DNA from: Panaeolus papilionaceus
Taxonomy: Eukaryota > Basidiomycota > Agaricomycetes > Agaricales
Direction: 5' to 3'
DNA: 64,000 bases
NCBI GenBank assembly: GCA_015501605.1
Contig: JADNRZ010000039.1
Coordinates: forward strand, 1-64,000
In this document: piece after piece, positions 1 through 12,845 of the stretch
How the letters are laid out: each line of letters starts with the position of its first letter
Numbering within the stretch: position 1 is the first letter of the stretch
Notes under the pieces: model-generated
The model's input: only the letters and a program-made list of their open reading frames with translations
What the model was told of the DNA's origin: nothing
The model's database searches: none
Translations under genes and position numbers: made by a program

Positions 1-727
1 CTCGCTGAAATTGCTTTCTGCACGCCTTGAGGCACTTTCGCCCCAAATGAGGTCCCACATTGTAGAAACAATTGTAATGAAGCTGCCTGACTCAGGTCCT
101 GTCAAGGCTTCGAAGGTTCTCAGGACCTGCCTTTGACTTCTGGGAAGGTGTGGGTTGTGTATAGGTGTAAAGTAAAGAATATTGAAGTATGGATTACTGA
201 GCTTGAGAGGTCAGTGTGTGTCTCAAGAAAGAGGCAACTGGGGCTCACCCATTTGTCTGAATCATCTTTCTCAACATGGAAACTATACCCATTGATGAGA
301 TTTTGGTATCTGCGAAGCCCGGAACATCCACAAGGTAAATCGGGTTCCCTCTCTTAGATTTGATATTCACGATCCGATAAATGGCCACTGATTGTGTGAA
401 CCCTTCCAACCTATTGCTGGAAAGGCCAAGTGAAGTGTTTGGTGCAAGCGATTCAATGAACTGCAATGGCATTGGCATTCTGTTTTGTCAAAAGTTGTGA
501 GTCTGATAGTCATCTAACTTACGGTACTCTTCCCTGATCCAGTCGGCCCAAGCAAGCTATGCATAGTGTATTGGTCATAATCTTGCAGTGGAATTGATCA
601 CTTACACAAATACATAATAACCCAAACTCCCATCTATTTGCTCTGCTCTTGAGACCTGCTCTACTGACACAGCTCCAGAAATGGTAACAATTTTTAGCTT
701 GGTTGCGAATTCCGGAATTGTGGACAT
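1..727 (-). CDS. P-loop GTPase gene, copy 1 (3' part beyond window edge)
   Basis: Partial copy of the GTPase family repeated in this window; the gene runs leftwards off the window. Exons by splice signals: 727-606, 556-523, 460-249 and 130 to the edge. Exon phases match the complete copy at 45569-44056. Exon 2 encodes the Walker A/G1 motif GPTGSGKST, exon 3 the G3 motif (DVPGFAD), and the visible part of exon 4 includes TMWD, which sits where a canonical G4 NKxD would be. Bulk function of these fungal soluble P-loop GTPases (AIG1/septin-like G domain) is unknown. No lesion is visible in the part shown. The start is the ATG at 727, conserved in all four copies. Confidence 0.75.
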
Positions 728-3700
728 TGAGAGGTATTAGCAAGAGAAGAAGCAGACTTGGTATGTTAAAGGCAAGATGGGTGTGTGAGAAGTGACCGAA
801 ATTCGCGAGTCTGACTACATATATGCACGAGGTGGCCACGAGGATTTCTATTCTGGTTGATCAACAAGACGATACGACTGGTGCGACAGGAAATCAAATT
901 TCTATGTTCCCGTTGACGGAGAGATTGTAATTGGGATGGTGCCATGTGACAATGATCGACATGTCATTCATCATCCTCAGATTTGAAGACTGAATGGGTC
1001 AGCATCGACGACCGAGTACGGTATTGCATGTCTTTCTTAATTCCTGATCCTTCAGAACTTGTGTTCCCTTAATTTTTACCAATAATAACATGATATCAAA
1101 TGAAAAAATGGGCATACTTGTGACGACGTGGAAAGCAAAGACGGTTTCAACGCGGCTCTATGGATTAACATGGCGCAGCAACTGATTGGTGATCCATGAT
1201 ACCACACATTGGTAAACCTTATGGACTCCAAATATACAAAACAATTCGCTCTTGCATGAACAAGCGTCCGCTCCTCTGACTTCACAGCTAAAACGCTCAA
1301 TTTCAAATTCAAACCCAAGCCTGCGTCGACGCACCAAATCAGAATGTGCACGTGCCATGCATCTCATGATTCTCATTCCCCAAATTTGGAAATCCCAACT
1401 TTGACTCGTGGCGTCACAGCGCTCTCCTCATTATTGACCACCACCGACACCTTGTCTTCCTCCCCTAGGTCCCAAAGTTATCTTTTTATGGAATCCTTCC
1501 TTTCTCTTATTTGATGATTTAAAACTCTAAAGACTTGCGACTATTGTTGGATGACGGGGTACTGTGGATGGAGTCGTTGATGTGGTTGGATGTGTTCGTT
1601 CTGCCTGCCATTGACGCGTTGGGCATGGTTCAGGTTGCTGGGCTTTATCTTCTCCATTAAAAGGGTTTGGACGTCATATATGTGAGTGAATGATCCTCTT
1701 TTTCCTTTACTTGACCTGGCCCTGACGCAGTTTCAACGGTCTCAGTGTATTTAGGACGAATAATACTATTTCCTGGCTGTGAAGTGAACATGAAGCGCTA
1801 CTATCTGCCCTCGTATCCCCCGCAAGGCATCATGTTACCTCTCACTATCCTCCCTTCCCAAACCCAGCGTATGTGCTAGACACAACCACGTCATCCCCGT
1901 TCTTGGAAATGATCCACTGCGTCAACGACTGGTCCCAACGAGGTCTGGGCTCACCAAAGTGGGGGTGTACATGATGTCCTGGTGCTACTGGAACAACTAT
2001 TGGAGGAGATGAAGCAAGAGCGGTGGTGGGACCGATCCACGGCTAATCCTTGTTCATCGTGTGGAGGATAATATATGTCATCCACAGTCCCCCGACCTTT
2101 CATTCTCGCTGCGACGACTCATTTATGACGACCTTGTCAACGTCTGCATCGTTGGAGCACAATGCTTCAGCTACACTCCATGGTCCACTCGCCCCTGCCG
2201 CTTCTGGAGCACAGTCGCAAATTTCACCCTCCATCCATGCTCGTCGTGGTATATTGAGTCGGAGGGAGCCTGCGACGTAAATCCCCACCCCGTCATCCAC
2301 TTCAACTCCAGCTCCGGCTCCAGCTTCAACCACGCCCGTCCTCCGCACTTGTCATCACCATCACCTTCTACGATTTCGTCAACCACTATGACTCTCGTCG
2401 TCATCTTCCAAGTTGTCCTGCAATCGGTCCACTTCTATTAGTTCTCCCTCCCCTCCCGCGATCTCCTCTCTCTCCGTGTTCATACCCGTTCAGCAACACT
2501 CTCAGTTACCACCACCCTAGCTCCACCACTTCCTGCCCCTCGTGAAGTCTGTCTTCAGTCGTACCTGCGGTTGTGTTGAGGTCAGGTGCCTTCGGAACGA
2601 CGCAAGGAGGATGTGAAGGAGAAGGATTACGCCAGTGTCGCGATGGCAAGCCTCTGCTTTCACCGCCTCATCCTAATTCCGTATCCCACATCTACCAACA
2701 CCAACACTCCTCTCCCCTCGTTCACCTGCGCCTAGTGCCCCTGGAGAATCCCTGAACCTCAAGCATAACCTTTCCCAAAAACTCACAGAACGATGCTGAA
2801 CTCTGCACAATTCTTACTTGTCACTGCGCGATATCGCAGATAGAGGAGATCGCGAGGGAAGCGGGCAGTCTGGCGTTGGTGGGAATGATGAGTGGGAATA
2901 TGGAAGGGAGATCGGGGAGATCGGGAAGGAAACGTCTATGATGTTGTTGAGTACGGACGTTGATGTTGACGAACACGAGTGGGATTGGAGGGACGGGAAG
3001 GAGAGAGACATGTCAAAATCGCTTCCAATTCTCGCACTTCATCCCATCCTTCTGGTCCCCATACACATTTTCACCTGCACCCGTGCCGCCTCCAACCTCA
3101 ACATCAGCTAAATCACCTCCGACTTCAACACCACCACTTTCACCTGTATCGCCTGCCCTTATATCAACAAATACGATGATCAATGCATACCCTATGAAAT
3201 AACGAGGAGAAGAGTAGGAAAGAGGGGGTGAAGGAGGATGCTTTGAGCGAATTGAGGAGAGCGGGAGAGGAGGGGGTAGTTAAACCTTGAGGGAGGAGGG
3301 AACGAGAGAGAGAGAGAGAGAGAGAGAAACGAGAACACCACCACTCGGCGCAGTAGGCGCAGAGAAAGGAGAGGTTCTCCTGAGTCACCCGTTCTAAATG
3401 AAAGGGTGTAGCGGGTGTATGAGTCTTCATCGTTCAAATCCGACGAGAAGGACGAGCAGCGCAGGACGGTTTCTCCGCGCTGTTGGTTGTTAAATGGCAT
3501 TAGGAAAACGCGGGCTGAAAGCATCGGGCGAGCTGCAGCTGTATTGGTAGCATACATATATGCCTATGAGCAGTGGATCATCGTCTTTGGGACGTAGACG
3601 ATGGATACCCTCCCCGGAGTCGCTTACAATTTTCATCCCCGCCCTCTTTTCTCTCCTACCTCAGCGTGGCCTCTATACCTCCTCTGTTTGCGACTGTGGT

Positions 3701-6700
3701 TCAACCATCCTCTGGTGCCTCAACACCCCAAACGATGGCTATTACGCTGGCTCGCTCCCGTTATACTTCCTTTAACCCCCAACTTGCGATCATGCACTCA
3801 ATCTTCTGTAAGTAGTCACTACTACTACCCTTCTGGCATCCCCAATTGACTTGCCATTCTTACCTGCGATCCTTAGGTGTTTGGAATCCGTATCACGACT
3901 GGCCAGCACGACAAGAAATGGTGATCACAAACCTCATCCCCTCCGACAACGACAACACGCCTGCCACGTCATCAATTTTCATTATAGATTTCTTCCCTCC
4001 TCCCGCTACGACTATGCCATGACCAGAGGACAAGGTCATGTTGTCGGTTTGGTCAACCCGACAGTGAGCTCAATACCCCACGCCGCTCAGTCGAGAGTTG
4101 AAAGGGTGTGATGTTGCCCTTGGGAGAGGAAAGTGAAGGCGGGGTGACGTTGGAGTCGCAGTCACTTTGACCTCTACCGGACGCCTGGATTCACTGGTGG
4201 ACCTCACTCCTTTTGTAAGAGGAACATTGTCATCGTATCCTACCCTTCATTGACTTTTGTTGGCTCTAGGTGTCGCTGACGGTCCAGGAAGCGTCGTTGT
4301 TGAAGGTCGGCGGATTGTCGGATTGGGTTCAGGGTCGGGGTCAGACAGAAGTGGGAGTGGTAACCACGATGGGGTTGTGATAACTCTGAGTACGATTACC
4401 GTCAAGGGTGCGAGTGAAAAAATGATTGGGATGTCGATGGATACATTTGGGTTAGTAGAGAGACAGGAAGAGAGGATGGCGAAGTTGGATCATGAGGGGA
4501 GCTTTGGGCGAGCCGTCATCATGGGTTGCAGACAGTATGACTCATTTGTGCGGGATGGATCTGTGAGTAATATTTTTCTGCTCTTAGGTGTTCGGGGACT
4601 GACTCTAGATTCGTTCTGTCTGGCGGCACTTTAGGCACGGTACAGGCTGTTCTGGTGTAAGTTTGGGTTGGTCGTTTTTTTCTGATTTCAAAAGGGTTTG
4701 ATTAAATATATACGTGAGTCATTTATCCAGCTTTTCTTTTAACTGAGCTGGTTCTGACGTATCTTCAACGCTCTCAGTGTATTTAGATTCAATAAATATC
4801 ATTCCTTTCGCGTCTTAATCTATGTGATATGCGCATCTAATCCTACACTTACACCACGAGTCATCCTGTCGTCCCTCTCTACCCTCGGCTCACGACCACG
4901 TCATGCCACGTTCTCTGGAATTTTAACGATCAGTACCGTTTAGGGAAAGTGGGGAGTACGTGGTGTCCCGGTGCACTAGGTACAACGCTTGGAGGAAGTG
5001 AAGCAAGCGATCAACAGCGACATCGGCAGTCTGAGTCTCCGACGACGTGAGTCTTTCTCTACCCCTTGACGACCTTCCACTCCGTCACCGCCATCGGCAC
5101 CAACCCGTTCTACTCCTTGCGCCATCTCAACTGCGACTCCCGATTATGCACAATCTCACTCACACAAAACGCACAATGCAATCTTGGTTACGTCGGATTT
5201 GACAGTGTCGCAATATGAAAGTAATGAGGATGAGGACGTAAAGAGGAGGAATACGATCATCGCGCTGGGATACGTGGACCTCTCTGCGAGGCTTGAGTCA
5301 CGGTCAGCGGACTAGACTAGGTATATTATGTTTGTAAGCTTTCGCTGTGCGCCCTTCATCACCCGTTTCTTACAACGCCCTCAGATTTCAGTATAATTTC
5401 GTAGCATAATAGTAATCTTTTTCGTTATTATTACTCTTTGATCGAATATTTAACACTACGTGAATTCATCCATCATCGCACATCTCGGATATTTGGTGCA
5501 ACCTATTCCATTCCCTTGAAATTGAGGGAGGGACAAGAACACAATGTGAGAGAAGGTATCCGATACACGCCGCGATGCGAGCAGGGTGAATTCACGGGAT
5601 ATACAAAAGCGTAACTGATCTTGGAAACAAGATGCGCCCTCAAGCGATAGTGGAAATGTCGCTACCGACAATGGTTCGCCTGTTTGATGTCCCAGTGTTC
5701 AATGGGATAGCGGGTGAATCGCAGATAATAACACCAGGCGTTGCTCGTGAACCTTCCGCAACCCTTAACTAACCTCAATTCAAAACTCCATCATCGTCAG
5801 CTACAATGCCCTTCCTTCACTCCGCATCCTGTGATATTGTCCGTTTTGTCTCCTGGGATATTCAGCCCGCTATCGCCCATGATTGTACCCTTTTTTTCAA
5901 AGTTTCAAAGTCCGTAGTTCGTGAAGAACCAAAAACATACTAGTATTTTTCAGTCGATTAATGGCCAGCTCGAGTTAAAAGAATGTAAGCGAAGACGTTC
6001 ATAGATTGACTCGTTACGGAAGGTTATCGACAACATGATGTACATAGAAAGAGAACTGCGAGGGACAAGGGACGAAATGCAGATGCGAAAATCTGAAAAA
6101 AAGAAATAGACGTTGAATGACAGAACTGGGCAGAAAGAGATAATGTTCTCATGAAGAACACGAGCGAGATCGAAGTGATGGGGGCGGAGAGAGAACATGA
6201 ATTAGCGCCCTGACTGGTCGTGGTCGACTACCGATTCCCTCCATTACATCTGGTGGTTCTGGTCCCTCATCCTCATGCACCGATTTACATGCACCCCCGC
6301 CGCCTCCAACTTCAATATCAGCTGCATCACCTGTGCCTTCAACATCGCTATCGTCACTAATATCACCCACTCGTCTCTCAACAAATACGATGACCGATAC
6401 TTACTCTGTGGAACAAGGAGGCAAAGATGGTAAAGAGGTCAACGTGGGTGGCTGTGCGAATTGAGGGGGATAGTCAAGCTAGAGGGGAAGAAAAATCAGA
6501 GAGAGAAAGGGAAAGACGCAAAATCGCCACCACTGGTTGTGTGAAACGACTGGTCCTCGTCGCTTACGCGCTCTAGATGGGGATCTATAGCCAGTGTAGG
6601 AGTCGCCATCGTTCAAAGCGAGAGTTCTGGGATAGGTGGTGAAGGGGGAGAAGAGGGATGTGAGGGCGGCGTTGGAGGATATAAGGACTGCCGCCTGATG

Positions 6701-7686
6701 AGGTGGAGAACCTCACCTATTCTGCAGTGGGAAGGGCGGGGATGAGGGTGATAGATAGGGAGAGTGTGAGGGATGCGCGGGAGGGGAGTGACTGTTACCG
6801 CCTATAGAGATCAATGTCTGCCTACATCGCCTCAGCTTGAAATGGGTATCCCGACGTTTACGATGTCGTCGTCAATCACGTTACCACTCCCCAGTACCAC
6901 CTCCGAGATTCAACCTGCGAGTTCTCTAACCTCACTTTCTGCTCTTTCTCTACCCCTGGACGATCCTTCCACTTCCCCCAGCGTGATATCGACGTCAACG
7001 TCGGGGGCGTCGCCGTTCCCAACCCATTTCACTCCACGCGTCATCTCAACTGCAGTTCCCAATTACGCTCAATGCTACTCACGCCAAAACGCAACTTGTC
7101 ATCGTTGGATTTGAGAGTGTCATGATATGAAAGTAATGGATGATTCTATAAGGAGAAAGACTCATTCGTAGTGCGCATTAGTCGCGGTCAGGCACTTTAG
7201 ACTAGGTATATTATGTGAATAAACTTCCATTGTGTGCCTCACACCAGCGATCTCTTACTACGCTCAGTATTCAGTGAAATTCTTGTGAGATCACCCCGGT
7301 TTGTCTCCTGCATTCCGCAGCTCGCTACTATCGCTCATATCAAAGCCTCAATGCATGAATTAAGCCCAATGTTTGTGCACCCTCAAAGTTGACATTAGCT
7401 TGGATACATAAGGAAAGACACCCATGGACAGTTTAATTACAGAACAATATTGACAAGAGGATGTCGAAAGAGAACAATTTAAAGAGATACAAAATGCAGA
7501 TAGGAAAATCCAAAACAAAAGGAGACGGAAATGTTGAGCCATATGGGAAGAGATAATATTCAAACAAAAAAAAATGAAAGAGAAAAGATGTTGTATGGAC
7601 AGTGGATGAAACTGAAACACTATATAAGCACGTGACTATTGTTTGACTTGGTAGTAAGAGAGTTACTGGAGTCTGGTCATGGCAGC
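728..7686. repeat. Tandem-array unit 1: decayed spacer between GTPase copies
   Basis: About 7 kb of sequence that recurs, with divergence, at 35956-44055, 45570-50566, 58470-61362 and 63270-64000. No complete gene is convincing here. Recognisable shared blocks are a minus-strand block near 1080-1400, a plus-strand block near 2098-2441 (nearly identical in translation to 37323-37666), Ser/Thr/Pro-rich tracts near 3060-3190 and 6250-6400, and a (GA)n run at about 3307-3328. Short stretches read like protein in shifting frames with stops, as expected of an old gene relic. The relic's identity is not recognised. Confidence 0.6.
3304..3328. repeat. (GA)n microsatellite
   Basis: Pure GA dinucleotide run. 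The equivalent place in the other units carries similar runs near 38543-38565 and 49256-49282, so the microsatellite predates duplication of the unit. Confidence 0.85.
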
Positions 7687-8811
7687 TTAACAATCCCTGC
7701 TCCTGTGAAGCTTCTTTTCCAGATGCTTCACTGAATTGATGACCCTGCCAAAGGGCCCTTTCTTCTGTATTATAGAATTCAGGGTGGGTGCAACGAGCAC
7801 AGGGATAGATTCAGAGGGTTCAGGGGTAGGAGGAGTGTCCAGTGCTGGGCCAAATTCTTCTAACTCCTTCTTGAATTTTGCAAGAAGGCCCTGTGTTTCC
7901 TCAAGTTGTGGAATAAGGGTGGCTTTGAGTTGCTTGTCTGATCGCTCTGTTGCATCCTGCAAATCTGACTGAATGTTGGATTGTTGTAATAGAAGACCCT
8001 GGATTTGTATTTGGAGGTCTTTGTATAGATCAGATGCGAATGGGGTTTGTCGGAGGGACTGTGAAATTGATTCCCTAAGGGCATAGTCTTCTGTAAATCC
8101 TCGATCAAAAGCAGCATCTAAAATTGTCAGTGCAGACACCTGCGTGTTTTGAAACCTGACAATATCACTTCCACTGCTGATGTATTTCTAATGAGTGATG
8201 GGAATGTCATTGATAAATACCACAAGAAATTTCCAAGATTAGCATACCTTCCAGATTTTGTCTCGAAGCTCGCTGAAATTGCTTTCTGCACGCCTCAAGG
8301 CACTTTCGCCCCAAACAAGGTCCCACATTGTAGAAATGATTGTAATGAGCCCAGCTGACCCTGGTCCTGTCAAGGCTTCAAAGGTTCGCAGCACCCGCCT
8401 TTGACTTCCAGGAAGGCGTGGGTTGTGTATAGGTGTGAAGTAAAGAATATAGAAGTAAGGATTGCTAAGCTTGAGGTCAGTGTGTGTCTCAGGAAAGAGA
8501 CAGCTGGGGCTCACTTGTTTGCCTGAATCACGTTTCTCAACATGGAGACTATACCCATTGACGAGATTTTGCTATCTGCAAAGCCCGGAACATCCACAAG
8601 GTAAATCGGCCAGTGGAAGCGATGGATATTCACGATGCGATATATGTTTATGGATTGTGTAAACCCTTCCAACTTATTACTGGAAATGCCGAGTGACGTG
8701 TTTGCTGCGAGCGATTCAATGAACTGCGACAGCATTGTTTTGTTAAAAGTAGTGAGTCTGATAATCATCTGACTTACTGTACTCTTCCCTGATCCAGTCG
8801 GCCCAAGCAAG
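7687..8811 (-). pseudogene. P-loop GTPase gene, copy 2, exons 2-5 (split by the giant insertion)
   Basis: Exons 8811-8778, 8723-8515, 8398-8248 and 8187-7687. They carry G1 GPTGSGKST, G3 DVPGFADS, the TMWD motif and a C-terminal region with a short Pro/Thr/Ser-rich linker. All junctions are in phase and no stop interrupts them. Exon 1 is missing next to exon 2: homology to the other copies stops at 8855, where a transposon terminus begins, and resumes 27 kb away at 35838. The matching exon 1 is at 35955-35846. With the insert removed the gene would encode about 334 aa. As it stands, intron 1 has grown from about 50 nt to 27 kb, so normal expression is unlikely. Confidence 0.8.
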
Positions 8812-8855
8812 CTATGCGTACGTGTATCAGTCATAATCTCGCAGTGGAATTGATC

Positions 8856-8865
8856 CATCAGTAAA
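8856..8865 (+). repeat. Left terminal inverted repeat of the giant element
   Basis: CATCAGTAAA, directly after the target TC at 8854-8855. It is the inverse of 35828-35837 and nearly identical to the end of the small element at 41482 (CATCAGCAAA). Confidence 0.85.
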
Positions 8866-9207
8866 TTTAAGAGATTCAGATAATGTCTCATATGCATACC
8901 GTAATCGATACCATTGACCATCAGCCAGACAACTTGACAAAATATTACAACATACCTTATGTCGTCATTATAAGAGTACCCCTCGGTACGTCAGTGTCGC
9001 CATTTTCATACCAGGCTGATAAGGCTCTGATATGTGTCTGGTCAGGATGTCACCCATGTCTAAGATCACTTCACGGTGGGCTGTTGTTATCGTTGCTACA
9101 ATGTATGCTATGTCATACCGTGCAGAGGACAAGCTTATTTTAATCTCTCGTTATAGAGGTATCTTACATGTGCTTGTGTAGCAGTAACATATATGGCTTG
9201 TATCCAT

Positions 9208-9735
9208 CAAAACAAATAATAATATTGTCGACCCACCAGGAACTGTGGTTGTGGCTTTAACCCCTCAGTCAATATCAACATCTTAGGTGGTAGCAAGACA
9301 AATAAGATTCTCGACATCTGCTTGGCCAATGCCAGTATTGTAAACAGTAGCAAGACAAATAATAATGTTATTGACTCACCAGGGACTGTCGTCTTGACTT
9401 AAGCGCCTCAGCCAATATCAACATCTTAGAAAATTACAAGACAAATAATAATGTTGTCGACTCATCGTGAATTGTCGCCAAGGCTTTAACCCCTCAGTCA
9501 ACATCAAGATCTTACGTGATAGCAAGACGAATAAGATTCTCGACATCTGCTCGGCCAATGCCAGTATTGTAAACAGTAGCAAGACAAATAATAATGTTAT
9601 TGACTCACCAGGGACTGTCGTCTTGGCTTAAGCGCCTTAACCAATATCAACATCTTAGAAAATTACAAGACAAATAATAATGTTGTCGACTCATCATGGA
9701 TTGTTGCCATGGCTTAAGCGCCTCAGCCAATATCA
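9208..9735 (+). repeat. Left subterminal tandem repeats (period about 229 bp)
   Basis: About 2.3 copies of a composite repeat. The phrase AATAAGATTCTCGACATCTG occurs at about 9301 and again about 229 bp later. Inside each period are shorter related units containing CAAGACAAATAATAATGTT and CCTCAGYCAATATCAACATC. No coding potential is seen. Subterminal repeats are usual transposase binding regions in CACTA-like elements; that role here is inferred. The stretch 9736-9928 between this array and the next gene shows nothing recognisable. Confidence 0.75.
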
Positions 9736-9928
9736 TTATCCAGTCAGGAATTTGACTGACTATGGGATATCTCACAGCCATTTTCAGATGGGCAGGTAGT
9801 AAGCATCACCGTTACTTAAATTCATGCAGCATGTTATGGTATAATTTTCCACAGATCACATATATTGGAAACATATAAAAAGGTATTCTATTCCAATCTA
9901 CTGGTACTTGTAGGAGACTCAAAATGAC

Positions 9929-11572
9929 TCAAGCCCTGGGACGAGATCTTTGTAACGCCAATTTCTTTCGGGCCTTCCAAGAATCTGCGCTAACAGACAC
10001 ATGTTGTGGAAATACCTGCCTAGATAAAACATATTTTGAGTCCTAGATCCAAGCCTTTAATATGATAATATGACAACATACTTATTCCACCACTTTAGGA
10101 GATCCCTCGCCTTTTTGGTAGACTCTTCATCAGGGGTTTCTTCGAAGTAGTCAACAATGAAGTTCCACAAGGTTGGGAAGTTGAAGCCGTTGTACATCTC
10201 TACCCATTGAGCAGCATCTGTAAGATTGAAAACAAGCTTCAAGGATGGATATACAGAATAGAGTCAGGCTTCGTATCTTCAAAAAAGTGCAACTGGGAGC
10301 ATTTCACATACCATTACAGCTGCGTAAGCAATGGAACGAGGGGTGACATTGCCAGACATGTGCAAGATGGTGGCAACGTTGGACTTGGTCGCTTTCTTGA
10401 CTGATCGCTTAACTTTCTTTCGGGAGGGCCCATCCTCAGTTTCACCATCTTCAAATTCATCTGAGGAAGTAGGAGATGTGAAGATAGCACAATATGTCTG
10501 TTAGATGTCAAATTGATGAATGAAAATAATACCGAATAGAATCAAAAACCTGCCTTGACAAGGAGACGACTGCGCAAGAATCCTTTCTCCACATCCTCAG
10601 GAACTCCTCGACCCATAGGATACAGGCAGACCAAAAAAAGGTCATCAGCAATGCTGAGACTGCCGTCTCTGATCTTCGCACGTATCCTTTAGGTTAAAAG
10701 TCAGATAATGGAACTTATAGATGCAATAAAAGAATTAAACATACTCGTCATCCTGCCAGTCATATTCAATGGGACATAGAAGGTGGCCAGTGATATCGTT
10801 GTGCAGTCCACGATCAGCACGAGATTTGACAGAGAAAGGGACAGTGGGAGAAAAACCAGCATTGAGCCAAATTCCAAGCTCCTCCTTGATGCGGCGCAGA
10901 TCATCGCTTCTGGCATCATTAGCTCCTTTTTGGATCTGTCAATGGGGGAAGTGGGGGCGCAAATGGTACAGAGAGTCAACAGGGGGAGTGAATAGAGTGA
11001 AAATGTTAACACACCTGCGAGAGGAGCTTATCAAGGTCTTCAATTTCGGCATCTGGATCATCTAACAAAGACCGGAGAGACGGCACAAGGTGGAGCACAA
11101 TGTTATACCCCCGGTATATGCGTTCAGCACTGCCAGTGGGGACCAAGAGCAGCGGGCTAGTCAGTTTCAAGTTCTCTCAAGAATTGAGGCAAGATGACAC
11201 ACTCTAACTTGGAGTCCTCGTCCATGTCGTCCATACTGGCATCATCGTCAGCTCGTCGGTCTGCTTCGGCAACGATTTGGTCCAAGGTTTCAAACAAGGA
11301 GGCCAGTCGACGGATACCTCGTCCCATTGTGACTGTGGTCCTAAAGCATTTATTGTACAATTAGTGTTATGTCTTGTGTTAAAAGGAGGAAAGGACAAAA
11401 TAACACACTGCTTCTTTTTGGAACACTGGCCTTGAGCGGTTGCAACCTCTTGCTCCAAGGCTACAATCCGACGTTTTAAGGACGATACAATGTTGGCCCT
11501 TGCCTGGTTAGGTGGGGGAGGACTTAACGACTGCGACACTCGGGGTTGACTCAAACTGGGAGAAGAGGACAT
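9929..11572 (-). CDS. DUF6698-like protein, 399 aa
   Basis: Eight exons: 11572-11409, 11340-11203, 11156-11015, 10935-10745, 10686-10554, 10497-10312, 10236-10082, 10019-9929. All are in phase and give 399 aa ending in TGA. The layout fits the agaricomycete family I know as DUF6698: an N-terminal coiled coil (SLKRRIVALEQE), then GRGIRRLASLFETL, an acidic stretch, a central region with TGHLLCPIEYDW, the motif VTPRSIAYAAV, and a C-terminal IVDYFEETP ... LLKWWNKQVF block. Function is unknown. The intron after 10554 has a GC donor. An upstream in-frame GTG is not a credible start. It lies nearest the left end of the giant element, in the same direction as the next minus-strand genes. Confidence 0.8.
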
Positions 11573-12115
11573 AGGAAGGAAATGCAAACGCGATGGTGTG
11601 ACTGGTACCACTCACCAGCTTGAAGTCCTCCTTCTTATATCATAACTTTTCCAAGTTCGTCCAAGACTAAAATTCATGCCAGGCTTCGTCAGCTGGTCGG
11701 CACAACAATACTGACTCATAGACCCATAGTAGCTGCCGGTACACAGGCAGACTGTTCAGGGATAACAGAACCTGACAGATTAGGCTAAGCCAACTGCTTG
11801 GGATTTGCGCTCTTCAGGGACGACCGATGACATGTTAGCCGATTCCGGCTATTTCAGAGGTTTTGTCAGATATTGTTTTTAGCCCCTGTCATGGTAAGCC
11901 AGCGGCAGTGAAAACCAAAACCTCACAAAATATTCATTGGATTTTAAAAAATTGTTAGAAAGACATATTAAGACACTTATTGTCACGGTTGTGCTGTAAT
12001 AGAGTCCTGGTGAGAACATCCACCCCCTTGTATTATCGTTACTGTTGAATTATTAATGACAACTTGAAACTCTGGAGAAACATTACTAGATGTCAGAGTC
12101 GTCATCAAATAAGAG
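11573..12115. other. Intergenic stretch, no gene seen
   Basis: Holds the 5' flank of the DUF6698-like gene and the 3' flank of the small peptide candidate. I see no long open frame, structured RNA or convincing repeat. Confidence 0.5.
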
Positions 12116-12478
12116 TTATTGATACCTACTTGGAGGGGGTTCATTATCGCAACGGGGAAGAACAGGCGACAATGGCTTCAGGTCTTCTGGACGTCCTTGT
12201 CCTTGCTGTCTCTGACTTGGAGCTTGTTCCTCTTCCACATTTGCTCCAGGTGTACCGAAATCTCTGGCTTGCACAGATCTCTCTCCAAGGCCACAGGGAA
12301 CGGCAGCTCCAAATCCAGATCGCAATGGGCGTCTATGACCATCGCCGTGATTGGTGGATGCAAGTGGTAGCTTTCGGAGTTGTATTCCTGAGTGACAGCT
12401 TTAATAAAGAATATGACAGAAGAGTGAACTGCAACATTTACCGAGTGCAATGAGGGATACAAATGCCTTGATAGCCAT
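12116..12478 (-). CDS. Candidate small secreted-peptide gene, two possible reading frames
   Basis: Exon 1 (12478-12442) begins MAIKAFVSLIAL, a plausible signal-peptide start, and ends at a GTAAAT donor. Two acceptors in the next bases are both in phase. Splicing to 12398 gives a protein ending at 12178, about 85 aa, rich in H, E, D and K. Splicing to 12387 switches frame and gives a protein ending at 12116, rich in G, P, R and Q and containing RSGFGAAVPCGLGERS. Both products stay open. I recognise no family. It may be one true frame plus a chance one, or alternative splicing. It is co-oriented with the neighbouring cargo genes. Confidence 0.35.
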
Positions 12479-12649
12479 TCTGAACTTGTATGCGGTATGA
12501 TAAAAGAGAGGTTGGATTAACAGGTGGATGATTGGACTGACCTAAAAATATGTCGACCTTCAAGTCAATCTACCATGCACAACAACATTCGAGTGCGACA
12601 CAACACCCTGACCACCCTTCTAACTAACGGAATCCTTGACCGTTCATCT

Positions 12650-12845
12650 AATCCTTACTGCATCCCTGACGGTCCTCTGAATTTCCAACCCTAACGGTAT
12701 GGTTGTATCCCTGACAGCTTTTCCAAATTTAACTACATCCCTGACGGTTCTCCCAAGTCTAACTGCATCCCTGACCATCCTTCCATGTCTCTGACAAACC
12801 AGATCAATGTAACTGCATCCCTGTTGGTCCTTCTTCGCATTGCAA
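12650..12845. repeat. Degenerate minisatellite (CTGCATCCCTGAC core)
   Basis: The phrase YTGYATCCCTGACNG and variants recurs roughly every 20-50 bp with T/C-rich spacers. Read on the minus strand it gives a repeated GR-V-RD-V-like peptide without a credible start, so I do not call a gene. The following stretch to 13213 holds nothing recognisable. Confidence 0.6.
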
